From Pirellulales bacterium (GTDB lineage Bacteria; Planctomycetota; Planctomycetia; Pirellulales; JAEUIK01): 58,947 nt of DNA. This document shows, one piece after another, positions 42,894 to 56,276 of this stretch (its first letter is position 1; each line of letters opens with the position of its first letter). The stretch lies in NCBI GenBank assembly GCA_019694455.1, contig JAIBBY010000030.1, positions 1 through 58,947 of the forward strand, given 5' to 3'. The notes beneath the pieces are model-generated. The model saw nothing but the letters and a program-made list of their open reading frames with translations. It was not told where the DNA came from and ran no database searches. Both the position numbers and the translations under genes were made by a program.

Positions 42894-44621
42894 ATGGCCA
42901 GTTTGGTGAATGAGCGACGCGCGACCGGCGGCACGGCAGCCAGCCCGGCCCGCGCCATAGCCACCGCCGAGCCTGCCGGCGCTCGTCGCGCCACGCTCCT
43001 GGCCGCGCTCGGTTCGGCCATTTCTCTATGGGCAGCGTTTCCACCGCTCGATCTGTGGCCGCTGGCCTGGGTCGCGCCCTTGGGTTGGTTGTGGCTCTGC
43101 CAGCGGCCAACCTTGTCTGGCCGACGACCATACACAGCGATTTGGTTTTCTGGCTTTGTGTTTTGGATGCTCACGCTGCACTGGCTGCGCTATCCGCATC
43201 CGGCCACGAGCATTGGCTGGCTGGCGGCGTCGTTTTATTTTGCCTTTTATATCCCGGCGTTCGTCGCGCTGGTCCGCGCTGCCGTCTGGCGCCACCGCTG
43301 GCCCCTCTGGCTCGCCGCGCCCGTCGTCTGGACCGGTCTGGAACTGCTGCGGGGGCATCTGCTCACCGGCTACACCGGCGCCAGCTTAGGGCATACGCAA
43401 TATCGTTGGCTGGCGCTGATTCAGGTGGCCGATTTCGCCGGCGCCTACGGCGTGAGCTTTTTGGTCATGCTCGGCGCCGCGGCGCTTGACGGCGCGCTGT
43501 TCGCCGCGCGCCGTACAACCGCGCGCCGTACTGCCGCATCGTGGCCCGCCGCACGCTGGTTGCCACTGGTGGGGGCCAGCCTGGTCGTCGCGCTCGCTTG
43601 CGGCTACGGAACCTGGCGCTTGTCGTATCAACCGCCGGCCGGGCCGCGGCTCAAGGTGGCGCTGATCCAAGGTTCGATCGATACGCAGGTCAAGGTCGAT
43701 CCGAATCAGCGGTTTGTCGTGTACGACCATTACCTGGCGCTGTGCCGCCAGGCGAAGCGCCAACACGCCGATCTCGATCTGATGATCTGGCCCGAGACGA
43801 TGTTCCGCGAACCGCTGATCACCTTTGGCGACGACTTTGCTCCACCCGTCGACGCCGAGTGGACCGCCGACGACGCGCGCCTGGCGGCGCGACGCAACCG
43901 GCAATTCATCGGCGGCATGACGCGCGATCTGGGGGTCGCTCAGATACTCGGCATCGACCGGCAGCATCTGGTTCATCGCAAAGTGGAGCACTTCAACACC
44001 GCGCTGCATGTCGACCGCCAGGGACAGGTCGCCGGCATGTATGCCAAGATGCACCCGGTGATGTTTGGAGAATACATTCCGCTGGGGCAATGGCTGCCGT
44101 GGCTTTACGAGATCACGCCCGTTGCCGCCGCGCTCACGCCCGGCGCCGGGCCAGCGGTGTTCGCGGTCGGTGGCTTGCGGCTGGCGCCGAACATCTGCTT
44201 TGAGAACTTCTTGCCGCATCTGGTTCGCTCGCAGGTGCGCCAGTTGCGCGCCGCGGGCAGCGAGCCAGACGTGCTGGTGAACTTGACCAACGACGGTTGG
44301 TTTCGCGGCTCCAGCGAACTCGACTTGCATTTGAACTGCGCGGTGTTTCGGGCGGTGGAGCTGCGCAAGCCGTTCTTGATCGCGGCCAACACCGGCTTTT
44401 CGGCCTGGGTCGCTCCGACTGGCCAGATTCGCGCACGCGGGCCCCGCCACCAACCGGCTGTGGTGATGGCCGATGTGGGACGCGACGGTCGCCAAAGCCC
44501 CTACGACCAGTGGGGCGACCTGTTCGCCGGGCTCTGTCTGGCGGCCTCGCTGGGCATCGCCGCCGCTGCGCTGTGGCCGCGACGATGGTCCCGGCTGCCG
44601 GCAGTCCAGCGCCGGTCGTAG
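42894..44621 (+). CDS. lnt: Apolipoprotein N-acyltransferase
   Basis: 575 residues from the ATG at 42894. Lnt adds the third acyl chain to lipoproteins at the cytoplasmic membrane. The N-terminal 250 residues hold several transmembrane helices (for example LAALGSAISLWAAFPPLD and LGAAALDGALFAARR). The C-terminal nitrilase-like domain has the catalytic triad: Glu301 (LMIWPETMF), Lys385 (YAKMHPVMFGEYIP) and Cys435 (PNICFENFLPH). A last helix follows at about 545-565. Size and order fit Lnt. The window also encodes candidate lipoproteins as substrates. Confidence 0.9.
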   Translation: MASLVNERRATGGTAASPARAIATAEPAGARRATLLAALGSAISLWAAFPPLDLWPLAWVAPLGWLWLCQRPTLSGRRPYTAIWFSGFVFWMLTLHWLRYPHPATSIGWLAASFYFAFYIPAFVALVRAAVWRHRWPLWLAAPVVWTGLELLRGHLLTGYTGASLGHTQYRWLALIQVADFAGAYGVSFLVMLGAAALDGALFAARRTTARRTAASWPAARWLPLVGASLVVALACGYGTWRLSYQPPAGPRLKVALIQGSIDTQVKVDPNQRFVVYDHYLALCRQAKRQHADLDLMIWPETMFREPLITFGDDFAPPVDAEWTADDARLAARRNRQFIGGMTRDLGVAQILGIDRQHLVHRKVEHFNTALHVDRQGQVAGMYAKMHPVMFGEYIPLGQWLPWLYEITPVAAALTPGAGPAVFAVGGLRLAPNICFENFLPHLVRSQVRQLRAAGSEPDVLVNLTNDGWFRGSSELDLHLNCAVFRAVELRKPFLIAANTGFSAWVAPTGQIRARGPRHQPAVVMADVGRDGRQSPYDQWGDLFAGLCLAASLGIAAAALWPRRWSRLPAVQRRS

Positions 44622-44917
44622 CGACTGTCCGGCCGGCGGCGCCGCCAATAGCGGCTGGCGCGCCCGCCTTGTCCGTAACGGCCGTTAGAGGCCGAACTTG
44701 CGCGAGCTTTGCGGGCGGGTTCGCGCCGGCTCGTTCGTTGAATGCGTCCTGCGGCCAGCGTAGACTAGAAGCATCAATTTGCTGGACGTATCTCCCGTCT
44801 CTGTTTAGTCTTGGGTAATGGTGGCCATTGCGGTTTGCCGCCCTGCCCGCTTGGCTCGCAGTGCGCGATGCGCCTGCCGTGTCCACAACTGTCTGCCGTC
44901 AACTTTGAGGTTGCCCG

Positions 44918-45751
44918 ATGAACGTGTTCGGCAAGGCGCTAGTCGTGCTCATCCTGGTGATGAGCATCTTCTTTTTGGCGTCGTCGGTGGCCGTCTACTC
45001 CAACCAGAAGAACTGGAAGGAGAAGGCCGATCAGTTGCAAACGCAGTTGACGCAGGCGCAGGCGCAAGGGCAAGAACTGCAAGCGCAGATCGACAACCTG
45101 AACAAGAACATCGACAACGAAAAGGCGGAAAAGGTCAAACGTGTCGCCGCGCTAGAGACCGAACGCGAGAATCTGCGCCGCGAGTACCTGGAGCGCGAGC
45201 AGGCGCACGCCGGACTGGTCGAGCAGAATCGCCAGCTCATCGCGCAGACCGAGGCGGTGCAGAACAACATGAAAGGCATCACCGACGAGTTGACCAAGCT
45301 CCGCGGCACGCTGGCCACCATTCAGCAAGAGAAAGAACAGAACTTCGGCGAGTTGGTCAAAATCACCGATCAGCTTCATCAGGCGCAAGGCCAGTTGGAG
45401 ACCTTGAAGAACCGCAACCTGCAGTTGGTCGATCAGGCCAAGCACCTCACCAAGTTGCTCGATGTCAACGACATCAATCCGCACGATCCGGTCGATGGCC
45501 AGCCGCCCAAGGTCGATGGCCTGGTGACCGCCGTCAGCGGCCAGGGCCTGATCGAAATCTCGCTCGGCTCCGACGACGGCCTGCGCAACGGTCATAAGCT
45601 GGAGGTCTACCGGGCCAGCCCCACCAACAGCAAGTATCTGGGGCGCGTCGAGGTGATCACCACCGAACCCGATCGGGCGGTGGCCAAGATTCTGCCGGAG
45701 TTCCGCAAGGGCGCCATTCAGAAGGAAGATCGTGTCGCAACCCGATTCTGA
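44918..45751 (+). CDS. Membrane-anchored coiled-coil protein
   Basis: 277 residues. One transmembrane helix near the N-terminus (about 6-27, ALVVLILVMSIFFLASSVAV) is followed by a long parallel coiled coil (about 30-185) rich in Gln, Glu and Lys (LQTQLTQAQAQGQELQAQID). The C-terminal 90 residues form a small beta domain (GLVTAVSGQGLIEISLGSDD then LEVYRASPTNSKYLGRVEVI), similar in pattern to a domain seen in other planctomycete coiled-coil proteins. It overlaps the start of a 48-residue membrane protein by 20 bp, so the two are probably co-translated. Function unknown; an envelope-spanning tether is possible. Confidence 0.75.
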   Translation: MNVFGKALVVLILVMSIFFLASSVAVYSNQKNWKEKADQLQTQLTQAQAQGQELQAQIDNLNKNIDNEKAEKVKRVAALETERENLRREYLEREQAHAGLVEQNRQLIAQTEAVQNNMKGITDELTKLRGTLATIQQEKEQNFGELVKITDQLHQAQGQLETLKNRNLQLVDQAKHLTKLLDVNDINPHDPVDGQPPKVDGLVTAVSGQGLIEISLGSDDGLRNGHKLEVYRASPTNSKYLGRVEVITTEPDRAVAKILPEFRKGAIQKEDRVATRF

Positions 45752-45878
45752 AAAGTCGCCCGGCATCTACGTGCCTAAAGCGCGCCCCGACATCTACACC
45801 GTGATGCTCAGCATTGCGCTGGCGGCGGTGTTGGTGGCCACGGTGCTGATGGGCATTCTGTGGTCGACCTATCAATAG
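45732..45878 (+). CDS. 48-residue single-helix membrane protein
   Basis: GTG at 45732 with AAGGAAGAT immediately upstream; 48 residues. The first 22 are polar (SQPDSEKSPGIYVPKARPDI) and residues 23-44 form a transmembrane helix (TVMLSIALAAVLVATVLMGI), ending LWSTYQ. It overlaps the coiled-coil gene by 20 bp in another frame, so translation is likely coupled. It may be a small partner of that protein. Function unknown. Confidence 0.75.
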   Translation: MSQPDSEKSPGIYVPKARPDIYTVMLSIALAAVLVATVLMGILWSTYQ

Positions 45879-46001
45879 TCGGCTGGCGAATTGTCGCCCC
45901 GATTTGACCGGCTTTCTGCTCGGCGCCGCGCCCTCGAAAAGGTCGCTCGTAAATACCCTTGGCGGCGGGGTTTATGCCGCCGCGCGCCGGCCGTCAAGGC
46001 G

Positions 46002-46030
46002 TTGAGAATCTCGCCAAAATCCGCTATGCT
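46002..46030 (+). promoter_or_regulatory. Sigma-70-type promoter for gyrA
   Basis: TTGAGA (46002-46007), 17-bp spacer, TATGCT (46025-46030). It lies about 120 bp upstream of the gyrA start. Confidence 0.6.
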
Positions 46031-46148
46031 CAAGGCTTGCGAATCGGTTCTAGGCGCGTGCAGTTAAGTTCTTTGTTCAAGCGAACTTCTGCCGCAACCC
46101 GCAGCGCGGCGCTAGCGCGTTGGACAGGCCAATGGAAAGGGCGAGCGA

Positions 46149-48974
<2,826 letters not shown>

Positions 48975-48977
48975 CAG

Positions 48978-50110
<1,133 letters not shown>

Positions 50111-50139
50111 ATAGCGCCCTTGGCCAGCAGAAAGGCGCC

Positions 50140-51102
50140 GTGAAAGCGCTCGTCACCGGAATCACGGGTTTCGCCGGCGGGCATCTCGCCGAACATTTGC
50201 TCGACTGCGGCGATCTGGTGCTAGGCGTCGCGCGTCAGGCAGCGTGGCCATCGCCATCTCCCGCGCGGCTCGCCGGCTTGCCGCTCGTCAGCTGGGACAT
50301 TTCCGAACCGCCGTCTGCCGACTGCCGTGCGGAGGTGGAGCGGTTCGCCCCCGATTGCGTTTACCATCTGGCGGCGATGAGTGTGCCGGCCGATTGCGGC
50401 GACGCGGAGCCCACCGCCGAAGCCTGGCGCGTCAACGTCGAAGGGACGCGGCACGTCATCGCGCTATGTCTGGGCCTGGCGCGGCCCCCCCGGCTGGTGT
50501 TGGTCAGCAGCAGTCAGGTCTATGGCCCGATATCGGCCGAGTCGCCGACAGTGGCCGAAAACTCCGCGCCGCGCCCCACGCGCGGTTACGGCATCACCAA
50601 GCTCGCCGCCGAAAGTCTGGCGCTGGCGGCCGGCGAGCAAGGTCTGCCGGTCATCATCGCCCGCGCGTTTCAGCATGCGGGGCCGCGCCAAAGCGCGCGG
50701 CTGATGTTGGCCGAGTGGGCGGCCCAGTTCGCGCTGGAGAGTGGCCCAGTCCGCGTGCAACGGCTGCACGCCGGGCTCGACCTGTCGGACGTGCGCGACG
50801 TGGTCCGGGCGTATCGACTGCTGGCAGCACACGGCGTGGCGGGCATGGTTTACAATGTCGGCTCGGGCCGGACCATCGCCAGCGGCGAGGTGTTCGCAGA
50901 ACTGCGACGCCTAGCCGATCCCGCGCGGCCGTTCGAGCAGCGCTACGACGACGCCCGGCAAGACCCGGTGGCCGATGTGGCGCGGCTTCGCGTCGCGACC
51001 GGTTGGACGCCCGTCATCGACTGGCGTCAGACGGTGGCCGACACTTGGAACGACTGGCGCCAGCGCGCCGCCACAATGACCGCAACAAGGAGAGAGATTT
51101 GA
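50140..51102 (+). CDS. NAD-dependent epimerase/dehydratase, probable GDP-4-keto-6-deoxy-D-mannose reductase
   Basis: 320 residues from a GTG at 50140 with AAAGG upstream; the upstream frame is a shadow of gmd. It has the Rossmann motif [16 protein letters not shown] and the catalytic YGITKLAAE (YxxxK). Its position directly after gmd makes an Rmd-type reductase, giving GDP-D-rhamnose, the best guess. An epimerase-reductase of the fucose type would be the alternative. The stop codon overlaps the ugd start (TTGA). Confidence 0.82.
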   Translation: MKALVTGITGFAGGHLAEHLLDCGDLVLGVARQAAWPSPSPARLAGLPLVSWDISEPPSADCRAEVERFAPDCVYHLAAMSVPADCGDAEPTAEAWRVNVEGTRHVIALCLGLARPPRLVLVSSSQVYGPISAESPTVAENSAPRPTRGYGITKLAAESLALAAGEQGLPVIIARAFQHAGPRQSARLMLAEWAAQFALESGPVRVQRLHAGLDLSDVRDVVRAYRLLAAHGVAGMVYNVGSGRTIASGEVFAELRRLADPARPFEQRYDDARQDPVADVARLRVATGWTPVIDWRQTVADTWNDWRQRAATMTATRREI

Positions 51103-52430
51103 AAATCGCCGTGGTGGGTACCGGATACGTGGGACTGGTGACGGGCACTTGCCTGGCCGACAGCGGCAACGATGTCGTCTGCGTCGATATCGATAGCGCC
51201 AAGGTCGAGCGCCTGCGCCGCGGCGAGATACCCATCTACGAGCCGGGACTGGCCGAGCTCGTGGGGCGCAACGCGCGGGCCAAACGGTTGCTCTTCACCA
51301 CCGATCTGGCCGCCGCGGTCCGCCCTGCCGATCTGGTGTTTCTGGCGGTTGGCACGCCGCAGGCCGACGACGGCTCGGCCGACCTCTCCAGCCTGTGGGC
51401 GGTGGTCGACGCCTTGGCCCCCCATCTGCGCGACGACGCAATCTTGATCGTCAAGAGCACCGTGCCGGTCGGCACCAACACGCAGGTGCACCAGCGACTG
51501 CTCCAGCGCGCCGGCCGCGATTGCCGCGTGGCGAGCAACCCCGAGTTCTTGAAAGAAGGCGCCGCGCTCGAGGACTTCAAAAAGCCCGATCGCGTGGTGG
51601 TTGGCGTGCGCAGCGAGGCCGACGCCGAGGTGCTGCACGAGTTGTACCGCCCCTTTCTGCGCACCGAGCGCCCCTTTCTGGTCATGTCGCCCGAGAGCGC
51701 CGAGATGACCAAATACGTGGCCAACGCGCTGTTGGCGACCAAGATCAGTTTCATCAACGAGGTGGCCAACCTCTGCGAGCGCACGCACGCCGACATCAAC
51801 GAAGTGCGCCGCGGCATCGGCCACGATCAGCGCATCGGCTTCGCGTTCTTGTTTCCGGGCGTGGGCTACGGCGGCAGTTGCTTTCCCAAGGATGTCCGCG
51901 CGCTGATGGCCACGGCCCGCGCCTGCGGCGTCGAGCCAGACATCTTGAAGTCGGTTGACGCCGTGAACATTCGGCAAAAGAGCGTGCTCTTGCCGAAGAT
52001 CGAAAACCACTTTGGCGGCAGCGCGCGCGGCAAGTCGATCGCCGTCTGGGGCCTGTCGTTCAAACCCCGCACCGACGACATTCGCGAGGCGCCGGCGCTG
52101 GAACTGATTGAGCGGCTGCTGGCCGCCGGCGCCACGGTGAGCGTCCACGACCCCGAGGCCATGAACAACGTGCGCGCCGAGCATGGCGACCGACTGCGCT
52201 ACGCCGATCAACCGTACGACGCGCTCGACGGCGCCGACGCGCTGGTGATCATGACCGAGTGGGAGGAGTTCCGAAATCCCGACTTCGACGCCATGCGCGC
52301 CCGCATGCGCGCGCCGGTGATCTTCGACGGCCGCAACCTGTACGAGCCAGAGCAAATGGCCGAGGATGGCTTTGTGTACCACAGCATCGGCCGGCAAAGC
52401 GTGAGACCGACCGAGCGCCAGCCAGGCTAG
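51099..52430 (+). CDS. ugd: UDP-glucose 6-dehydrogenase
   Basis: 443 residues from a TTG at 51099 with an ideal AAGGAG upstream. It oxidises UDP-glucose to UDP-glucuronate with two NAD+. Landmarks are the NAD-binding [16 protein letters not shown], the substrate segment [25 protein letters not shown], and the catalytic cysteine in [10 protein letters not shown]. The C-terminal domain has [18 protein letters not shown]. It overlaps the previous stop by 4 bp, so the sugar genes form one unit. The gene ends in a CTAG shared with the stop of the convergent gene. Confidence 0.96.
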   Translation: MKIAVVGTGYVGLVTGTCLADSGNDVVCVDIDSAKVERLRRGEIPIYEPGLAELVGRNARAKRLLFTTDLAAAVRPADLVFLAVGTPQADDGSADLSSLWAVVDALAPHLRDDAILIVKSTVPVGTNTQVHQRLLQRAGRDCRVASNPEFLKEGAALEDFKKPDRVVVGVRSEADAEVLHELYRPFLRTERPFLVMSPESAEMTKYVANALLATKISFINEVANLCERTHADINEVRRGIGHDQRIGFAFLFPGVGYGGSCFPKDVRALMATARACGVEPDILKSVDAVNIRQKSVLLPKIENHFGGSARGKSIAVWGLSFKPRTDDIREAPALELIERLLAAGATVSVHDPEAMNNVRAEHGDRLRYADQPYDALDGADALVIMTEWEEFRNPDFDAMRARMRAPVIFDGRNLYEPEQMAEDGFVYHSIGRQSVRPTERQPG

Positions 52431-55400
52431 CGCGGCTGACCGAGCAGGCGATCCACTTCTTTGAACAGTTGCTGCTGAATGGCGTTGGTGGCCGTGTTGC
52501 GCAAAAACTGCGCGCTCGTCTGCTGCATCGCTTGCTGGTCGATCTTGGGCGCGCGCAGCGTGCCGCCGATCGGCAGTTGGATGGTCTGGTTCTTGAGCGC
52601 GTCGCCCAGCGGGTTCTTGCCAATCCATTTTGGCGGCACCGGCAACTCGGCCATGATCGCCACTGTTTCGTCCAGGCCCACCGAGCCATAGGTGCGCAGC
52701 GTGAAGTCGGGGAAGACCAGTTGCAAGCCGCGGTGATACACACGTCCCTTCACCATGCGGAACTCGACCACCGACTCGCGCGACAGCCGCGCCGGCGACG
52801 CGCGATTCAACAGCACCGCCAATTCTTGCACCAAGGGGCCCGGCCCCACCTCGACCGAATGCACCGTCATCTTGCCCCCCAGGTCGCCCGACTTGGGATC
52901 GGCCAGCGGCAAGTGACAACCCTCGACGTCGACCGAAAATTTGCCTTGCGCCTCGGTCACGCCGGCTAGCACCGGCGCGATGAACTTGAGCGCGCGATCG
53001 CACATCTCCGGGGTAATCATCACTTGTTCGGCCACCCGGCCCGGCGCCACGGTCAACTCCATCGGGTCGGGGCTCAGCCGGATCGACGGCGCCACGCGCA
53101 GCCGACCCTGCGAGGCCACAACCTCGATGGGATCAAACGACACAAACCCGCGCGACAGCGCGGCCCGCAGATCGCCGGCGCCCAAGGCAAAGCCATACAA
53201 GTCTCCCTGCCGCCAGCCCAGCTCCGCCCGTCCTTCCAAACGCGCGAGCCAGTTGCCCTCGGGCGTGGCCGGTTGTCGACGCACCGGCACCAATCCTTGC
53301 GCGTTGGGCGTGGCCGCCGCGCTGGCGAGCGCTCCCAACGGGCCGCGCAGCGAGAACTCGCGTTCGTCGGATCCTGTCAAGCGCAGGCCATCGCCGGTGA
53401 ACTGTTGCCAAACTGGTTGTAGCTTCGACAGGTCGTAGCGCACGCGGCCGTTCAAACGCAACTCGCGCTCGCCCGACAGGTCGCGGATGTCGCCCGCCGC
53501 CGAGCAGGAGAGCGCTTGCGAAACAAGATTGAAGTCGGTCAGCTTGATCGCCTGGCGGCCGCCGTCGTGCTCCACATGACTGACCAGCCGCAACTGCGGC
53601 TCCTGCCAGCGATGTTCTCCCCAGACGGCCGTGAACTGGTCGATGCGGCTGTCGATGGTGGCCAGGGTCATGTCCCCCGTTTGACGCACATCAGCTTGGC
53701 CCTGCACGCGTCCGGCGAGTTGCCAGGCGCTGGGCGCGCTGGCGTCGCCCAGCCAGCGCCACAACTTGGCGGCGTCGCCAGAGTAACGCAGCGCTCCCCG
53801 CATTTCCCAAGGACGCTGCGGATCGGCGATGACGAGCACATTCTGCGCGTCGGCCACCAGCGCCGGCGACGACCAATGCGCGTTGGCCACTTCCAGCCGA
53901 CTCTCGGCGGAGTCCCACTTGGCGCTGGCGGTCATGTCGACCGTCGGTTCCGAGATGTTGACCGTCGGACCCAGCAATTGAAAATTCGTCGCCCGCATCT
54001 GGATCGGCTCGACCTGCGCGAACGAGCTCGAATAGACAATATCGGCGTTCAGGTCGCAGTCGCCCGAAAGCTGATACTCGGGGTACGAGCCGACAAACGG
54101 CTCTGCCCGCGGCGCCCAGCGCGCCAGTTCTCCGCGCAGCGCCAGCGAGATCGGCACAATGCCCCCTTTCTCGAACTCGACCACTGGCTGTTGCAGCCGG
54201 GCCTTGAGCACGTCGCCGCCGGCGGTGACCACCGCCTCGGCCTTGTCGATGCGTTCGAGTTTCACGCCGTCGGTGTAGGCCACCAGGTCGGCGCTCACCG
54301 AAAGTTCCGGATCAACCCACGGCCGCGCGCCGGGGCGCGACAGGCGAAAGTCGCGCGCCTCCAGTTCGCCGGTGGCCTCCAGGCGGCCCCCCTCTTTGCG
54401 CTGCCAGGCGAGGTAGGCCGAGCCGCTGCCCCCCAGTTCGAGCGTGCCCAAATCGACAAAGCGGCTCAGCTCACGCGCCAGCCGATCGAGATCGAACGAC
54501 GCCGTCAGGTGTCCATCGGCCGCGCGCGCTTCGCCTTGCAGTTCCAGAAAATCGGCCTCGCCATAAATCCGATCGACCACGATGCCTTCGGCCGTTTCCC
54601 GCGCGTCGAAGCTGATCAGCACCGGCTTGTTCCAACTCAGACGCTGGTCGCCCGACTGCGCCTCCAGGCGCGTGGTTTCGATGCGTCCCTGCCAGCCGAG
54701 TCCGGCGCGCTGCTGCCGCGCCTGAATATTGATGTCCACCTCCCCCGAGGTGATCTGCGTGTTCTCGCGCACGCGCACCGTGCGCGGCAACATGGCGGCC
54801 ACCCGCGTCAGATCGACGCGCCCGGTAAGCTGATACGGTTTGGCGCGCAGCGCATGAGCCCAGCCTTGCGATAGATCGACCGTGCCGTTGAACGCCAGTT
54901 GTCCCAGTTCGGAGTCGAACCGCGCCTGACTGACCTGAAGCTGTTGATCTTTCCAGGTGAGCTCCACCGGCATTCGCGCCTCGGCTAGGCGAAGCTGGTC
55001 CCCTTGGATCCAATCCGACGCGGCGAACAGATCCTTAGCGGCAACATCGGCCTTGAGGGTGGCCGTAGTCACACCCTGCTTGCCCGTGCGCCATTCGGCG
55101 TGAACGTCCGACACCAGGTGTCCATCCAGTTGCAAGCCGGGATCAACGCGCCGCATCGCGGCCGCCGCCACCCAGAGCGGAAACGCCTCGCTCTTGAGCG
55201 ATGCGCGGTTGACTCCCGCGCCAGGCTCCCCTTCGCTCGGCAATATCTCCAGCCCCCCCTCAAAGCCCGAGACGCTGCTGTCTTGCTGCGCCACCCCTTT
55301 CATGCGGGCCCGCAGTCCGTCGTCGGGCGAGGTCATGCGCGCCGACGCGGCGAGCGAATCGAGCCGGCAGGTGCGCTTGGTCAGGGTGTCGACGAGCGTC

Positions 55401-55966
55401 GCCGTGCCGTCGACAATCTCCACATCGAACGAATGAACGCCCGCCGCGCGGATCGCTTCGAGCAGCGGCTTGGCGGGCTCGTTGGGATCGGACTTGAGCC
55501 AGGCGGCAAAGGCCTGTTCGAGATTGGTCGTGTCTTTGTCAAACGCCACCTGGAATTGCGGGTCTTCCAGTCGGATCGCCCCCAGATCGCTGCGATTGGT
55601 GAGCCACGCGTACAGGCGCTTGTTGATGGTGACGCGCGGAATCTTGATGAGCGTCTCGTCCTGCCGGTCGCGCAGTTCCACCCCTTCGGCCACGATCGGC
55701 GACAGCCAACCGAGCGAAACGCTTTGAATGCGGGCACGGCCGCGCACATCGGCCAAGGCGTTTTGCACAGCCCAGTCGGCCAGCGGCGTCTTGGCTGCGA
55801 TCCACGGCGCGAACCAAATGCCCAGCCCCAGGATCGCCAATGGAATCATTCCGCGTCCGCGGCGCCGGCGCGGCATTTCGTAGCCATCGTCTTCGATCGC
55901 CCGATAGGGGGGGGCGTGGTTGCGCCTTCTGCGTCGGAACCGGCTGCGTGTGGAATATTCTTCCAT
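52427..55966 (-). CDS. Large AsmA-like envelope protein
   Basis: 1179 residues. A very basic N-terminus ([20 protein letters not shown]) precedes one transmembrane helix (about 40-57, [18 protein letters not shown]). The remainder is a repetitive beta-rich domain: [20 protein letters not shown] and [13 protein letters not shown] early, and [19 protein letters not shown] near the end. This is the layout of AsmA/TamB-type proteins, which span the periplasm and help move lipids or proteins to the outer membrane. No clear TamB C-terminal signature is seen. Its stop overlaps that of ugd by 4 bp in a convergent arrangement. Confidence 0.75.
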   Translation of the reverse strand: MEEYSTRSRFRRRRRNHAPPYRAIEDDGYEMPRRRRGRGMIPLAILGLGIWFAPWIAAKTPLADWAVQNALADVRGRARIQSVSLGWLSPIVAEGVELRDRQDETLIKIPRVTINKRLYAWLTNRSDLGAIRLEDPQFQVAFDKDTTNLEQAFAAWLKSDPNEPAKPLLEAIRAAGVHSFDVEIVDGTATLVDTLTKRTCRLDSLAASARMTSPDDGLRARMKGVAQQDSSVSGFEGGLEILPSEGEPGAGVNRASLKSEAFPLWVAAAAMRRVDPGLQLDGHLVSDVHAEWRTGKQGVTTATLKADVAAKDLFAASDWIQGDQLRLAEARMPVELTWKDQQLQVSQARFDSELGQLAFNGTVDLSQGWAHALRAKPYQLTGRVDLTRVAAMLPRTVRVRENTQITSGEVDINIQARQQRAGLGWQGRIETTRLEAQSGDQRLSWNKPVLISFDARETAEGIVVDRIYGEADFLELQGEARAADGHLTASFDLDRLARELSRFVDLGTLELGGSGSAYLAWQRKEGGRLEATGELEARDFRLSRPGARPWVDPELSVSADLVAYTDGVKLERIDKAEAVVTAGGDVLKARLQQPVVEFEKGGIVPISLALRGELARWAPRAEPFVGSYPEYQLSGDCDLNADIVYSSSFAQVEPIQMRATNFQLLGPTVNISEPTVDMTASAKWDSAESRLEVANAHWSSPALVADAQNVLVIADPQRPWEMRGALRYSGDAAKLWRWLGDASAPSAWQLAGRVQGQADVRQTGDMTLATIDSRIDQFTAVWGEHRWQEPQLRLVSHVEHDGGRQAIKLTDFNLVSQALSCSAAGDIRDLSGERELRLNGRVRYDLSKLQPVWQQFTGDGLRLTGSDEREFSLRGPLGALASAAATPNAQGLVPVRRQPATPEGNWLARLEGRAELGWRQGDLYGFALGAGDLRAALSRGFVSFDPIEVVASQGRLRVAPSIRLSPDPMELTVAPGRVAEQVMITPEMCDRALKFIAPVLAGVTEAQGKFSVDVEGCHLPLADPKSGDLGGKMTVHSVEVGPGPLVQELAVLLNRASPARLSRESVVEFRMVKGRVYHRGLQLVFPDFTLRTYGSVGLDETVAIMAELPVPPKWIGKNPLGDALKNQTIQLPIGGTLRAPKIDQQAMQQTSAQFLRNTATNAIQQQLFKEVDRLLGQPR

Positions 55967-56276
55967 GAGTGGCGCCTCGACCTCCTGTCAAATTGCCGAA
56001 ACTGGCGAGCTTGCCCAGCACGATTTCGGCCAGATTCTAGACCGAGCGGCCGTAATCGACCTAGAGCGCTTCACTCCCCAAAAATACGCCGATGAGTACT
56101 ACCGGCGGACTTGTCCCGATGCCGATCCAGACCGGCAATTGTGGGAGACGCTTCGCGTGCGAATAATGAGCGGCAAAATGCCGAATACTATTAGCGCACA
56201 AACAAAAACGACTATAATCGGGAGCAGCCACGCAGCGACTCCCTCAACAAGCTCCCAGGATGCGATAGGTGCTTTT
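55967..56276. other. Divergent intergenic region of 310 bp
   Basis: It separates the AsmA-like gene from the second fusion gene. A frame continuous with the fusion gene runs through it but gives no signal peptide. It contains the candidate promoter at 56213. Confidence 0.4.
56213..56218 (+). promoter_or_regulatory. Perfect -10 box upstream of the second fusion gene
   Basis: TATAAT at 56213-56218, about 60 bp before the GTG at 56277. The -35 region (near 56190, ATTAGC) is weak, so this is only a candidate promoter. Confidence 0.4.

Noticed and set aside
53516..54874. 452-codon plus-strand frame
   Set aside because: Antisense to the AsmA-like gene; Arg/His-rich shadow translation.
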